From assembly GCA_019233755.1 (NCBI GenBank), contig JAFAMD010000055.1:1-64000 (forward strand): a DNA stretch of 64,000 bases. Direction: 5' to 3'. Position numbers and translations under genes: made by a program. How positions within the stretch are numbered: the stretch's first letter is position 1; the number at the start of each line of letters is the position of its first letter. Positions 52,980 through 60,598 of the stretch are shown here, piece after piece. The notes beneath the pieces are model-generated. The model had not been told where the DNA came from. It did no database searches and saw only the letters and a program-made list of their open reading frames with translations. Source of the stretch: Acidobacteriaceae bacterium. GTDB lineage: Bacteria > Acidobacteriota > Terriglobia > Bryobacterales > Bryobacteraceae.

Positions 52980-54109
52980 ACGCGGCCTTTCCAGTTTCCG
53001 CCCAATCCGCGCCAGTACTGCACGGCGGAATGGACGGTTGCGGCCAGATAAAACGACGCCACTGCGGGCAGCGCGAAAGACCACGCGAATGGGCAGTTGT
53101 ATAACCGTACCATCGGCCGGTAACTCACGGCCATCAATACCCAGGCGGCCGCCCCAAGGAGCATGGGCACTGGTCGGCCAGTGCAAAGCATCAGTGGTGG
53201 CAGGAGATAGGTCACAAACAGGCCCGCGACCGTACCGGCCAGAAGCAGAGCGGAGTGATGCAGTTGGTTGAATGCGGTGCGCGAGATCATGCGCCCGATT
53301 TCACCGAAAGTGCGATAGGAGCGAATACTCTTCGTTTCGCGCGTCAGCCCCATCCAGATTTGGCCGCCGGTACGTTTCACCCTCCGCGCCAGCGCGCAAT
53401 CATCGATTACTTCGTTCCGGATGGCTTCTATGCCGCCGGCCGCGCTCAATGCCGCCGGACGAACCAGAATGCACCCGCCCGCTGCACCTGCCGTGCGGCT
53501 TGAGCGGGACGCGATCCAGGCCGGCGGATACAGCATCAGGAAGAAGAACACAAATGCCGGAATGAGTGCTTTCTCTGCCGGAGTCTTGCATGCCAGCAGA
53601 ACCATGTAAGAAGCCAGATCGTAGCCGCCGGCCTCCGCGATCGCCACCAGCTCCGCCACGTTCGGTCTTCCGTGTTGAATGTCGGCATCGGTAAAGAGCA
53701 GGTAATCGGGTTTTAGCTCGATGGCGCGCGCTGCGCCCTGCGACGCCGCCCACATCTTCCCCGTCCATCCGGCCGGCAGCGGCTCGCCGCGAACGATTGT
53801 GAGGCAGTCGCCTCTGCCGGTTCGTTCCGCAGCCTGGCGTGCGATCTCTGCCGTTTCATCCGTGCTGGAATCATCAACCAGGAAGACGTGCAGCCGGGCG
53901 GGGAAGTCCTGCTGCAGGAGAGACGCGATGGATTGCCCGATCACTTCCGCTTCATTACGTGCGGGCACAATCACCGCGATGCGCTTCGGCGGCACGCGGG
54001 CTATCGCTGGCCGTGCAACTGATTTTGAAACGCGCCAGAATCCGCCGCGAAACAGCAGCAGATAGATCCAGATCAGCAATGAAAATGCGCCCAGTGCAGT
54101 CAGGATCAC
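52958..54109 (-). CDS. hpnB: Glycosyltransferase family 2, HpnB-like (hopanoid-associated)
   Basis: A 383-residue membrane GT2. The N-terminal TM is followed by the GT-A core (IAVIVPARNEAEVIGQ, VDDSSTDETAEIA and LLFTDADIQHG). The family-typical RTAGAAGGCILVR and DDCALARRVKRTGG lead to GLTRETKSIRSYRTFGEI and two C-terminal TM segments. This matches the hopanoid-cluster glycosyltransferase HpnB. No other hpn gene lies within the window, so involvement in hopanoids is by family only. Confidence 0.8.
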   Translation of the reverse strand: MILTALGAFSLLIWIYLLLFRGGFWRVSKSVARPAIARVPPKRIAVIVPARNEAEVIGQSIASLLQQDFPARLHVFLVDDSSTDETAEIARQAAERTGRGDCLTIVRGEPLPAGWTGKMWAASQGAARAIELKPDYLLFTDADIQHGRPNVAELVAIAEAGGYDLASYMVLLACKTPAEKALIPAFVFFFLMLYPPAWIASRSSRTAGAAGGCILVRPAALSAAGGIEAIRNEVIDDCALARRVKRTGGQIWMGLTRETKSIRSYRTFGEIGRMISRTAFNQLHHSALLLAGTVAGLFVTYLLPPLMLCTGRPVPMLLGAAAWVLMAVSYRPMVRLYNCPFAWSFALPAVASFYLAATVHSAVQYWRGLGGNWKGRVQDVRVF

Positions 54110-54118
54110 GAACTCATC

Positions 54119-55177
54119 TTAAGCGGGCTGCTGCTGTGTCATGCAGTGCAGCGTGCCCAGCCCCAATACCAGGTCTGTGCTGGCGATTCCGACCACTTTA
54201 CGGTTGGGAAACAGCTCCGCGAGTCTGTTCAGTGCAATGCGGTCGTGCGGGTCATTGAACGTCGGCACAAGCACAAGCGAATTTCCAATGTAGAAGTTGG
54301 CGTAGCTGGCCGGCAGGCGTTGGCCGTTGAAGAACACCGGCTCCGGCATCGGCAGAGTCTCCACCCGCAGCGGCTCGCCGTCCTGATCACGCATTCCGCG
54401 AAGCAGTTCAAGATTCTCTTTCAGTGGCTCGTAATTTGCGTCGGAGGGATCTGTTTCGCTCGCGATTACTACGGTATGCGCATCCGTAAAGCGGGCCAGG
54501 TCGTCGATGTGCCCATGCGTATCGTCTCCGGCGATGCCGTTTCGAAGCCACAGAGTGTGCCGCGCCCCCAGATAGTTCGCAAAGATCTGTTCGTAGTCTT
54601 CACGATCAAGGTCCGGATTGCGCTGTTGCACCGTGCTCAAAAGGCATTCCTCGGTGGTGAGAATGGAGCCCGCTCCGTTCACATCGATGCTGCCTCCCTC
54701 CAGAACTACTTGCTTATTGTTCCAGAGCGGAGTCCAAAGTTCGAGTCCTAACGGGGGCGCCAGTGCCCCCGTGACCGCATCGTCGTACTTGGCATTCGCG
54801 TACTTGGCCCAGCCGTTGAATTGCCAGTTCAGGACACCGCGCAGTCCCGCGCCGTCAATGACGAAAATGGGGCAAAAGTCGCGCGTCCAGCTTCGATCCG
54901 TCGGAATCTGAAAAAATTCGACTGCGTCCGGATGAACATGACACTTCTTCAGAACGCGGCGTGCCTTGTGCTCCGCGTCCGAATCGTGCACGAGAATTCG
55001 TACCTTCTCCGCTCGCGAGAGGTGACGGACGATTTCGCCGTACACCCACTGGATGGGCGCGAACTTGCCCGGCCAGTCTGTAATCTCATGCGGCCAGGCG
55101 AGCCAGGTCGCCTCATGCGGCTCCCATTCCGCCGGCATACGGAACCCAAGCGCCGCGGGGTGAGTTTCGCCGCACAT
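54119..55177 (-). CDS. aguA: Agmatine deiminase (PAD-like)
   Basis: Converts agmatine to N-carbamoylputrescine. The start is ATG 55177 (MCGETHPAAL), five bases after the upstream gene stops; the frame continues further up but would overlap that gene. Motifs are MPAEWEPHEATWLAWPH, RSWTRDFCPIF, LEGGSIDVNG, HIDDLARF, and the catalytic C-terminal GLGTLHCMTQQ. The product feeds the adjacent N-carbamoylputrescine amidase, so the pair makes putrescine from agmatine. Confidence 0.9.
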   Translation of the reverse strand: MCGETHPAALGFRMPAEWEPHEATWLAWPHEITDWPGKFAPIQWVYGEIVRHLSRAEKVRILVHDSDAEHKARRVLKKCHVHPDAVEFFQIPTDRSWTRDFCPIFVIDGAGLRGVLNWQFNGWAKYANAKYDDAVTGALAPPLGLELWTPLWNNKQVVLEGGSIDVNGAGSILTTEECLLSTVQQRNPDLDREDYEQIFANYLGARHTLWLRNGIAGDDTHGHIDDLARFTDAHTVVIASETDPSDANYEPLKENLELLRGMRDQDGEPLRVETLPMPEPVFFNGQRLPASYANFYIGNSLVLVPTFNDPHDRIALNRLAELFPNRKVVGIASTDLVLGLGTLHCMTQQQPA

Positions 55178-55182
55178 CCCGC

Positions 55183-56094
55183 TTAGGCAAGCCACCGGTT
55201 GGTAATGGGTGAGTACGCATCGATCCGCCGGTCGCGAAGGAAAGGCCAGTTCCGTCTCACCTCGTCCATCTGCTTCGGGTCGCATTCAACGACCAGCACC
55301 TGTTCTTCATTCGCAGGTGCCCGCGCGATCACGCGTCCGAAGGGGTCCGAAACAAATGAATTGCCCCAAAACTCGAGCCCGCTTTCAGGCGTACCCTCGA
55401 AGCCGGTGCGGTTCACTGCAGCCACGAAAACGCCGTTTGCGATGGAATGAGCCCGCTGAATCGTCCGCCAGGCGTCGAGCTGCGCTTCGCCGTATTGTTC
55501 CTTCTCCGAAGGATGCCAGCCGATGGCGGTCGGGTAGAACAGCACGTTGGCGCCCTGCAGGCTCGTAATGCGGGCGCCCTCCGGATACCATTGGTCCCAG
55601 CAGACCAACACGCCGATACGCGAATACTTGGTTTCGAAGTTCTGGAAGCCGAGATCGCCCGGCGTGAAATAGAACTTCTCGTAGTACAGAGGGTCGTCGG
55701 GGATGTGCATCTTGCGGTAGAGCCCGATGAGCGACCCGTCTGCATCCAGAACCGCAGCGGTGTTGTGATACAGCCCTTGCGCTCGCTTTTCGAAAAGCGA
55801 AGCCACGATCGAAACCTGCAGATCCTTCGCGACAGCGCTTAGCGCTTCCGTCGAGGGCCCGGGAATTGTTTCAGCAAGGTTAAACAGCTCGGCATTCTCT
55901 TCGCGGCAGAAATACTGGCTGCGGAACAGCTCCTGCAAGCAGACGATCTCCGCTCCCTTTGCCGCTGCGTCGCGAATACCCTTGACCGCCTTCTGTAAAT
56001 TCGCTTCCGGATCGGTCGAGCAGCTCATCTGCACGAGGCCGATTTTGAACGCGCTATCGCGCTGCGCCCGCGGCGCAACTGTGTGGATTGCCAT
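55183..56094 (-). CDS. aguB: N-carbamoylputrescine amidase (carbon-nitrogen hydrolase)
   Basis: A 303-residue nitrilase-fold enzyme, starting at ATG 56094 (MAIHTVAPR). The Glu-Lys-Cys triad is in IVCLQELFRSQYF, GLYRKMHIPDDPLYYEK and LVCWDQWYPEGARI. The YFTPGDLGFQNFETKY region fits the N-carbamoylputrescine subgroup. It is followed immediately by agmatine deiminase, forming the plant- and bacterial-type agmatine route to putrescine. The frame extends to 56136 but has no good ribosome site there. Confidence 0.9.
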   Translation of the reverse strand: MAIHTVAPRAQRDSAFKIGLVQMSCSTDPEANLQKAVKGIRDAAAKGAEIVCLQELFRSQYFCREENAELFNLAETIPGPSTEALSAVAKDLQVSIVASLFEKRAQGLYHNTAAVLDADGSLIGLYRKMHIPDDPLYYEKFYFTPGDLGFQNFETKYSRIGVLVCWDQWYPEGARITSLQGANVLFYPTAIGWHPSEKEQYGEAQLDAWRTIQRAHSIANGVFVAAVNRTGFEGTPESGLEFWGNSFVSDPFGRVIARAPANEEQVLVVECDPKQMDEVRRNWPFLRDRRIDAYSPITNRWLA

Positions 56095-56137
56095 GCTTGT
56101 GTTCCAAGTAAATTGGATGCGTGGGGAGGGCCCCAAG

Positions 56138-56872
56138 CTACATGTGTATGCCGCCGTTTACGTCCAGCACATGGCCGGTGATGAACGCGGCTTCATCGCT
56201 CACTAGAAAACGAACGGCGGCGGCGATGTCTTCGGGTGTTCCCATGCGCTTCAGCGGTGTCTGGTCGATCATTTTCTGCTTTAGTTCGTCGCTCAGGCCA
56301 TGTGTCATGTCCGTGCCTATGAAACCCGGGGCTACGGCATTCACTGTGATATTGCGGCTGCCCAGCTCGTGCGCCAGCGACTTCGTCAGTCCAATCAGCC
56401 CCGCCTTCGACGCCACATAATTGGCTTGCCCGGGATTCCCCATCTCGGCCACAACCGAAGAAATGTTTACGATTCGTCCCCAGCGCTCCCGCATCATCCC
56501 GGGGAGCACCTGCTGAATCGCGAAGAAGGAGCCGCTCAGGTTCGTTTGGAGAACCGTATCCCAATCCACCTTCTTCATACGAACCGCCAGGCCATCCTTC
56601 GTAACCCCGGCGTTATTGACAAGAATGTCGATCCGGCCGAATTCCTTAGCCGCCTTCGTGATCCCTGCCGCAATCGACTCGCTGTCGGCCAGGTCTATCG
56701 CCACAACGAATGTCTCCGCGCCGTTTTCCCGCAGACTCGAAGCGGCTTCCTCCAGCTTGTCGGCCGATCTTGCGGCAAGCACTACACGATATCCACTGGT
56801 CGCGAGTGCGTGCGCGCAGGCCCGTCCGATGCCTCGGCTTGCTCCGGTCACCAGAGCCGTTCGTTTACTCAT
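56138..56872 (-). CDS. fabG: 3-oxoacyl-ACP reductase, SDR family
   Basis: A 244-residue NADPH-dependent ketoacyl-ACP reductase of fatty acid elongation. The dinucleotide motif TGASRGIGRACAHAL, NNAG in ILVNNAGVTKDGL, the catalytic Ser-Tyr-Lys (NISSVVAEMGNPGQANYVASKAG) and the C-terminal SDEAAFITGHVLDVNGG are all typical. It heads a minus-strand run fabG-aguB-aguA-hpnB, with about 43 bases before aguB. fabH is 8 kb away. Confidence 0.92.
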   Translation of the reverse strand: MSKRTALVTGASRGIGRACAHALATSGYRVVLAARSADKLEEAASSLRENGAETFVVAIDLADSESIAAGITKAAKEFGRIDILVNNAGVTKDGLAVRMKKVDWDTVLQTNLSGSFFAIQQVLPGMMRERWGRIVNISSVVAEMGNPGQANYVASKAGLIGLTKSLAHELGSRNITVNAVAPGFIGTDMTHGLSDELKQKMIDQTPLKRMGTPEDIAAAVRFLVSDEAAFITGHVLDVNGGIHM

Positions 56873-56908
56873 AAGTTCAATCTCATGATAATGGGTGTAC
56901 GGTAACCA

Positions 56909-58366
56909 ATGCCCTTTGATGATTTGCGCGACTTCATTCGCCTACTCGAGAAGCAGCACGAACTGATAAGGATTCCGTTCGAGGTGGATCCTCATCTCGA
57001 AATCACGGAATTTGCTGACCGCGCCGTGAAGTCCGGTGGCCCGGCACTGCTCTTTGAAAATCCGAAGGGTTCGAGCGTGCCGCTGCTTATAAACGCATTC
57101 GCGAGCACGCGGCGGATGGAAATGGCGCTCGCAGCCCGGAATGTCCAGGAGATCGCCGACCGCATCTCCGGGTTTCTGCAAATTCAAAAACCGGAGAGCC
57201 TGCTCGATAAGATCAAACTCTTACCCAAACTGTCGGAGTTGGGTTCCGCGTTTCCCAAAACGGTTTCGAGCGGCCCGTGCAAGGAGGTTATTCGCCACGG
57301 CGATTTCTCGCTCGATTATTTTCCGATTCTGCACTGCTGGCCCGGAGATGGCGGCCGCTTTATCACCTTGCCGATGGTCTTCTCGCAGAACCCCGAAACC
57401 GGCAAGCGCAACTGCGGTATGTATCGGATGCAGGTCTTCGATGCCCGTACCACCGGCATGCACTGGCAGAAGCATAAGCAGGGTGCAGAGCATTATCGCA
57501 GGCTGCATGCGGAAGGCAAACAGGCACAGATGCCCGTTGCGGTCGCGATCGGTGCGGATCCCGCCACTATGTTCTCCGCCATACTGCCCCTGCCCCCTGA
57601 AATTGACGAGATGATGTTCGCCGGCTTCCTGCGCGGCAAGCCGGTTCCGATGGTGAAATGCGAGACCTCAGATATCGAGGTGCCCGCAAATGCTGAAATT
57701 GTGCTCGAAGGATATTTGAACCTCGGCGAACTGCGGCGCGAAGGTCCGTTCGGCGATCACACCGGCTTCTACTCGCTCGATGATGACTATCCCGTCTTCC
57801 ACATCGAGTGCATTACTCACCGGAAGAACCCCATCTATGCCGCCACCATTGTAGGACCGCCGCCGATGGAGGATTTCTACATGGGCAAGGCGATCGAGCG
57901 CATATTTTTGCCGCTGATGCGCATGCAATTGCCTGAGATTCGCGACATCTGCATGCCGGCCGAAGGGGTATTCCACAACCTGATCCTTATCTCGATCCGC
58001 AAGTCATACCCTGGCCAGGCGCGCAAGGTGATGCATGCGATCTGGGGGATGGGACAGGCGATGTTCAGCAAGTGCATCGTTGTGGTCGACGAGGATGTGG
58101 ATGTGCAGAACGTGTCCGAAGTCGCCTGGAAGGCACTTAACAATATCGACCCACAGCGTGACATCGAGTTCAGCCTCGGCCCGATCGACTCGCTTGACCA
58201 TGCCAGCCGGTTGGCGAACTTCGGATCGAAGATGGGAGTCGACGCCACGACAAAATGGCCATCCGAAGGGTTTACTCGCCGCTGGCCAAATGTGATCCGG
58301 ATGTCTCCGGAGGTTGTACAGCGCGTGGATACTCTGTGGAAGCGCGCGGGGCTGGATCGTAAATAG
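56909..58366 (+). CDS. UbiD-family prFMN-dependent decarboxylase
   Basis: A 485-residue decarboxylase using prenylated FMN from a UbiX partner (not in the window). The catalytic Glu region is RREGPFGDHTGFYSLDD, and the prFMN/metal contacts sit in NCGMYRMQVFD and IGADPATMFSAILP. UbiD proteins decarboxylate aromatic acids; in futalosine-pathway organisms a UbiD homologue is often placed at a late menaquinone step, so menaquinone is a candidate role given mqnA/mqnC nearby. The next gene begins on the base after its stop. Confidence 0.88.
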   Translation: MPFDDLRDFIRLLEKQHELIRIPFEVDPHLEITEFADRAVKSGGPALLFENPKGSSVPLLINAFASTRRMEMALAARNVQEIADRISGFLQIQKPESLLDKIKLLPKLSELGSAFPKTVSSGPCKEVIRHGDFSLDYFPILHCWPGDGGRFITLPMVFSQNPETGKRNCGMYRMQVFDARTTGMHWQKHKQGAEHYRRLHAEGKQAQMPVAVAIGADPATMFSAILPLPPEIDEMMFAGFLRGKPVPMVKCETSDIEVPANAEIVLEGYLNLGELRREGPFGDHTGFYSLDDDYPVFHIECITHRKNPIYAATIVGPPPMEDFYMGKAIERIFLPLMRMQLPEIRDICMPAEGVFHNLILISIRKSYPGQARKVMHAIWGMGQAMFSKCIVVVDEDVDVQNVSEVAWKALNNIDPQRDIEFSLGPIDSLDHASRLANFGSKMGVDATTKWPSEGFTRRWPNVIRMSPEVVQRVDTLWKRAGLDRK

Positions 58367-58921
58367 ATGGAGCGTGTCCCGTTCCGCGCCACCGGGGCCG
58401 CGGCCACTTATTCCGGGTTTCGTCCGCCCGTGACCATTCTGCTTGATAACGTCCGCAGCATGTACAACGTCGGGGCTTTTTTTCGCACCGGCGATGGCGC
58501 GGGTATCGAGCGGCTGTTACTCAGCGGCATCACTGCGCGGCCGCCGAAAGGCGCAATCAGCAAGACCGCCTTAGGCGCCGAAGAGCGTCTCCCCTGGGAA
58601 TCGGTTGAAGACGCCGTGAGCGTGATCTCTCGCCTGCGTTCAAACGGGTATGAAATCGCCGCAATTGAAACCAGTGTTCACGCGGTGGACATCTTCGATT
58701 GGCAACCGCACTTTCCCGTATGCGTTTTGTTCGGGCACGAAGTGGAAGGGCTTCGACCTGCGCTTCTTGATCTATGTGACGCACATGTGCGTATTCCCAT
58801 GCTGGGCCTCAAGCACTCGCTGAACGTTGCCAGCGCAGGATCCGTGGTGATGTACGAACTGCTGCGCAAATACCGCGCGCTGCACTCGACGGCCCGCGCA
58901 GCGCCAGGCCGCACGCCCTAA
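58367..58921 (+). CDS. SpoU/TrmH-type RNA 2'-O-methyltransferase, short form
   Basis: A 184-residue SPOUT methyltransferase with the knot motifs NVRSMYNVGAFFRTGDGAG, CVLFGHEVEGLRPALLDLCD and IPMLGLKHSLNVASAGSVV. There is no L30e-like N-terminal substrate domain, so it is a minimal form. The RNA target is unknown. It is coupled directly to the UbiD gene (no gap). The 3' end overlaps the convergent trehalase by four bases. Confidence 0.88.
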   Translation: MERVPFRATGAAATYSGFRPPVTILLDNVRSMYNVGAFFRTGDGAGIERLLLSGITARPPKGAISKTALGAEERLPWESVEDAVSVISRLRSNGYEIAAIETSVHAVDIFDWQPHFPVCVLFGHEVEGLRPALLDLCDAHVRIPMLGLKHSLNVASAGSVVMYELLRKYRALHSTARAAPGRTP

Positions 58922-60558
58922 CTATCCGGATTCCCCAGCACCTTCTTCTTGTCGGCTGGTGTGAGCTCATCATAGAGCCGCGTGAAGACTGCGTTCGTCC
59001 AGCCAAAGCCTGCCTGGTTCGCGCTGTACCCAAAGTGAATATTCTTGGCGACGTCTGAGCCGCCATTAACCACGTCGTACTTCTCGACAATGAAACCCTG
59101 CCGCAGGAATTCCTTTCGAATCAGGGACAGCCACTTTAGAGATATGCGCTCCGCATCATCGTTGTATCCGTAACGTCGCAAGCCGTCGACGGCAATCATC
59201 TGCAACGGCGCCCAACCGAACGGCGAGTCCCATTGGTTGCCGCTCACGTACGTGCTTGTCTGAAGCCCGCCTGTCTTCTCGAAGAGGTCGAGGTTCTTCT
59301 CAATACGGGCGGCCTGCTCTTTTGTCGCGAAACCGGCCCAGAGCGGGTAGAACGTTGTCAGAAACGGGTAATGCCGGACGTTCTTTGTTACAAAATCGTA
59401 GTCGTAGTACAGTCCGTCTTTTTCATCCCACATCAGCCGATTTACGCGCTCGGCTCGATCCTGCGCGCGCTTTCGCCAAGGGCCCGCTTCCGCACTTCTC
59501 CCCAGGATGTCGAGAATCTCAGCCGTCTGCGTCTCCATCAGGTAGAGCAGGGAATTGAGGCACACCGGGTCGTAATGAATGATGTCGATATTGAACGGGC
59601 CAAAGCGATTTGAAGGATCGAAACCGGATTCGCGCATGCTGCGGTCGCCTTTATAAAACAGCATCGTGAGCTGGTCGGTTTTCCGGTCGTAATACTGGCC
59701 GACATCGTAAGCCGTTATTTCATGTGTCTTGAAATATTCCTTTACCAGATCGTAGTGTGTTTGCCCCTGGCCGTTGCGTTCGGCGGAAAGCACCTCGGGT
59801 GCCGGCCCTTCGCCGAAATCCCAGTAACGCGAGAGGCCAGTTTCCGGCGTCAAATGCGGCTCCTTTACCCAGAGCTGGTAGTACGTTTCAATCTGAGGCA
59901 GGGCGTCTTCCAGCCACTTGCGATCGTGTGTCTTCTCGTACACCCCGAGCACCATCTGCGTCAGAAACGGCGGCTGCGAACGGTTCAAATAGTATGTGCG
60001 GTTCGCGTTAAGAACCTTTCCGCCGTAATTCTTTACCTGATATAGGAAGTTGTCCGCCATGTCCTTGGCGTGGTCCAGATCCTGGTCACGCAAAAGCCCG
60101 ACCTGAATGAAATAGCTGTCCCATCCGTACATCTCATTGAAACGGCCGCCCGGGACAACATAGGGTTTGGGCAGATAGAGCAGACCCTGCTCCTTCAGTG
60201 AATTGATGTCAGCGGGAAGAGCGCGAATGGAAATCGTGTTGTACTCAGCCGAAGGAATCTCGGCCTGCAGCTCTTTCTCAATAGCGTGAACGTCCTCTGT
60301 TCGCGGGATGTAAACGGGCCACTTCCCGTCCGCCCCGGGTTGGAACTTTGGATCGACGGCAGCCTTCGGCAGATTTCTGTTCGACCGTGTCAGCGTTTTC
60401 CAGGTTTGCTGAATGTAGAGGAGGATGTCAGTCGTCTGCGCCGGTGGAGAGGGATTCTGTCCAAGCGCCACGGTGGCCGCAACGGTCGCCAGTGCGGCGG
60501 CAAGCGCAGTTGCGCCTGCCCGCCTCCATTCCCTCTGAAGCTTTCCCAACCAGTGCAT
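58918..60558 (-). CDS. treA: Secreted trehalase, GH37
   Basis: A periplasmic alpha,alpha-trehalase of 546 residues from ATG 60558. AAGGAGAGG (60563-60571), four bases upstream, decides this start over a longer frame opening at 60672. The signal peptide includes AGATALAAALATVAATVALG. GH37 signatures are VVPGGRFNEMYGWDSYF and GNQWDSPFGWAPLQ; the catalytic Asp lies in the SRYWDFGEG region and Glu in a later helix. It is preceded on the same strand by a glucosidase-like gene, 40 bases away, so both glycan-degrading proteins are probably co-expressed. Confidence 0.9.
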   Translation of the reverse strand: MHWLGKLQREWRRAGATALAAALATVAATVALGQNPSPPAQTTDILLYIQQTWKTLTRSNRNLPKAAVDPKFQPGADGKWPVYIPRTEDVHAIEKELQAEIPSAEYNTISIRALPADINSLKEQGLLYLPKPYVVPGGRFNEMYGWDSYFIQVGLLRDQDLDHAKDMADNFLYQVKNYGGKVLNANRTYYLNRSQPPFLTQMVLGVYEKTHDRKWLEDALPQIETYYQLWVKEPHLTPETGLSRYWDFGEGPAPEVLSAERNGQGQTHYDLVKEYFKTHEITAYDVGQYYDRKTDQLTMLFYKGDRSMRESGFDPSNRFGPFNIDIIHYDPVCLNSLLYLMETQTAEILDILGRSAEAGPWRKRAQDRAERVNRLMWDEKDGLYYDYDFVTKNVRHYPFLTTFYPLWAGFATKEQAARIEKNLDLFEKTGGLQTSTYVSGNQWDSPFGWAPLQMIAVDGLRRYGYNDDAERISLKWLSLIRKEFLRQGFIVEKYDVVNGGSDVAKNIHFGYSANQAGFGWTNAVFTRLYDELTPADKKKVLGNPDS

Positions 60559-60562
60559 AAAT

Positions 60563-60571
60563 CCTCTCCTT
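60563..60571 (-). promoter_or_regulatory. Shine-Dalgarno site that fixes the trehalase start
   Basis: Read on the minus strand the sequence is AAGGAGAGG-ATTT-ATG, an unusually strong site. It argues against the longer open frame beginning at 60672, whose extra N-terminus (MPERSICSFPK) is not hydrophobic and would hide the signal peptide. Confidence 0.75.
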
Positions 60572-60598
60572 CCGTTCGCACATTTACATCTATCAGCT

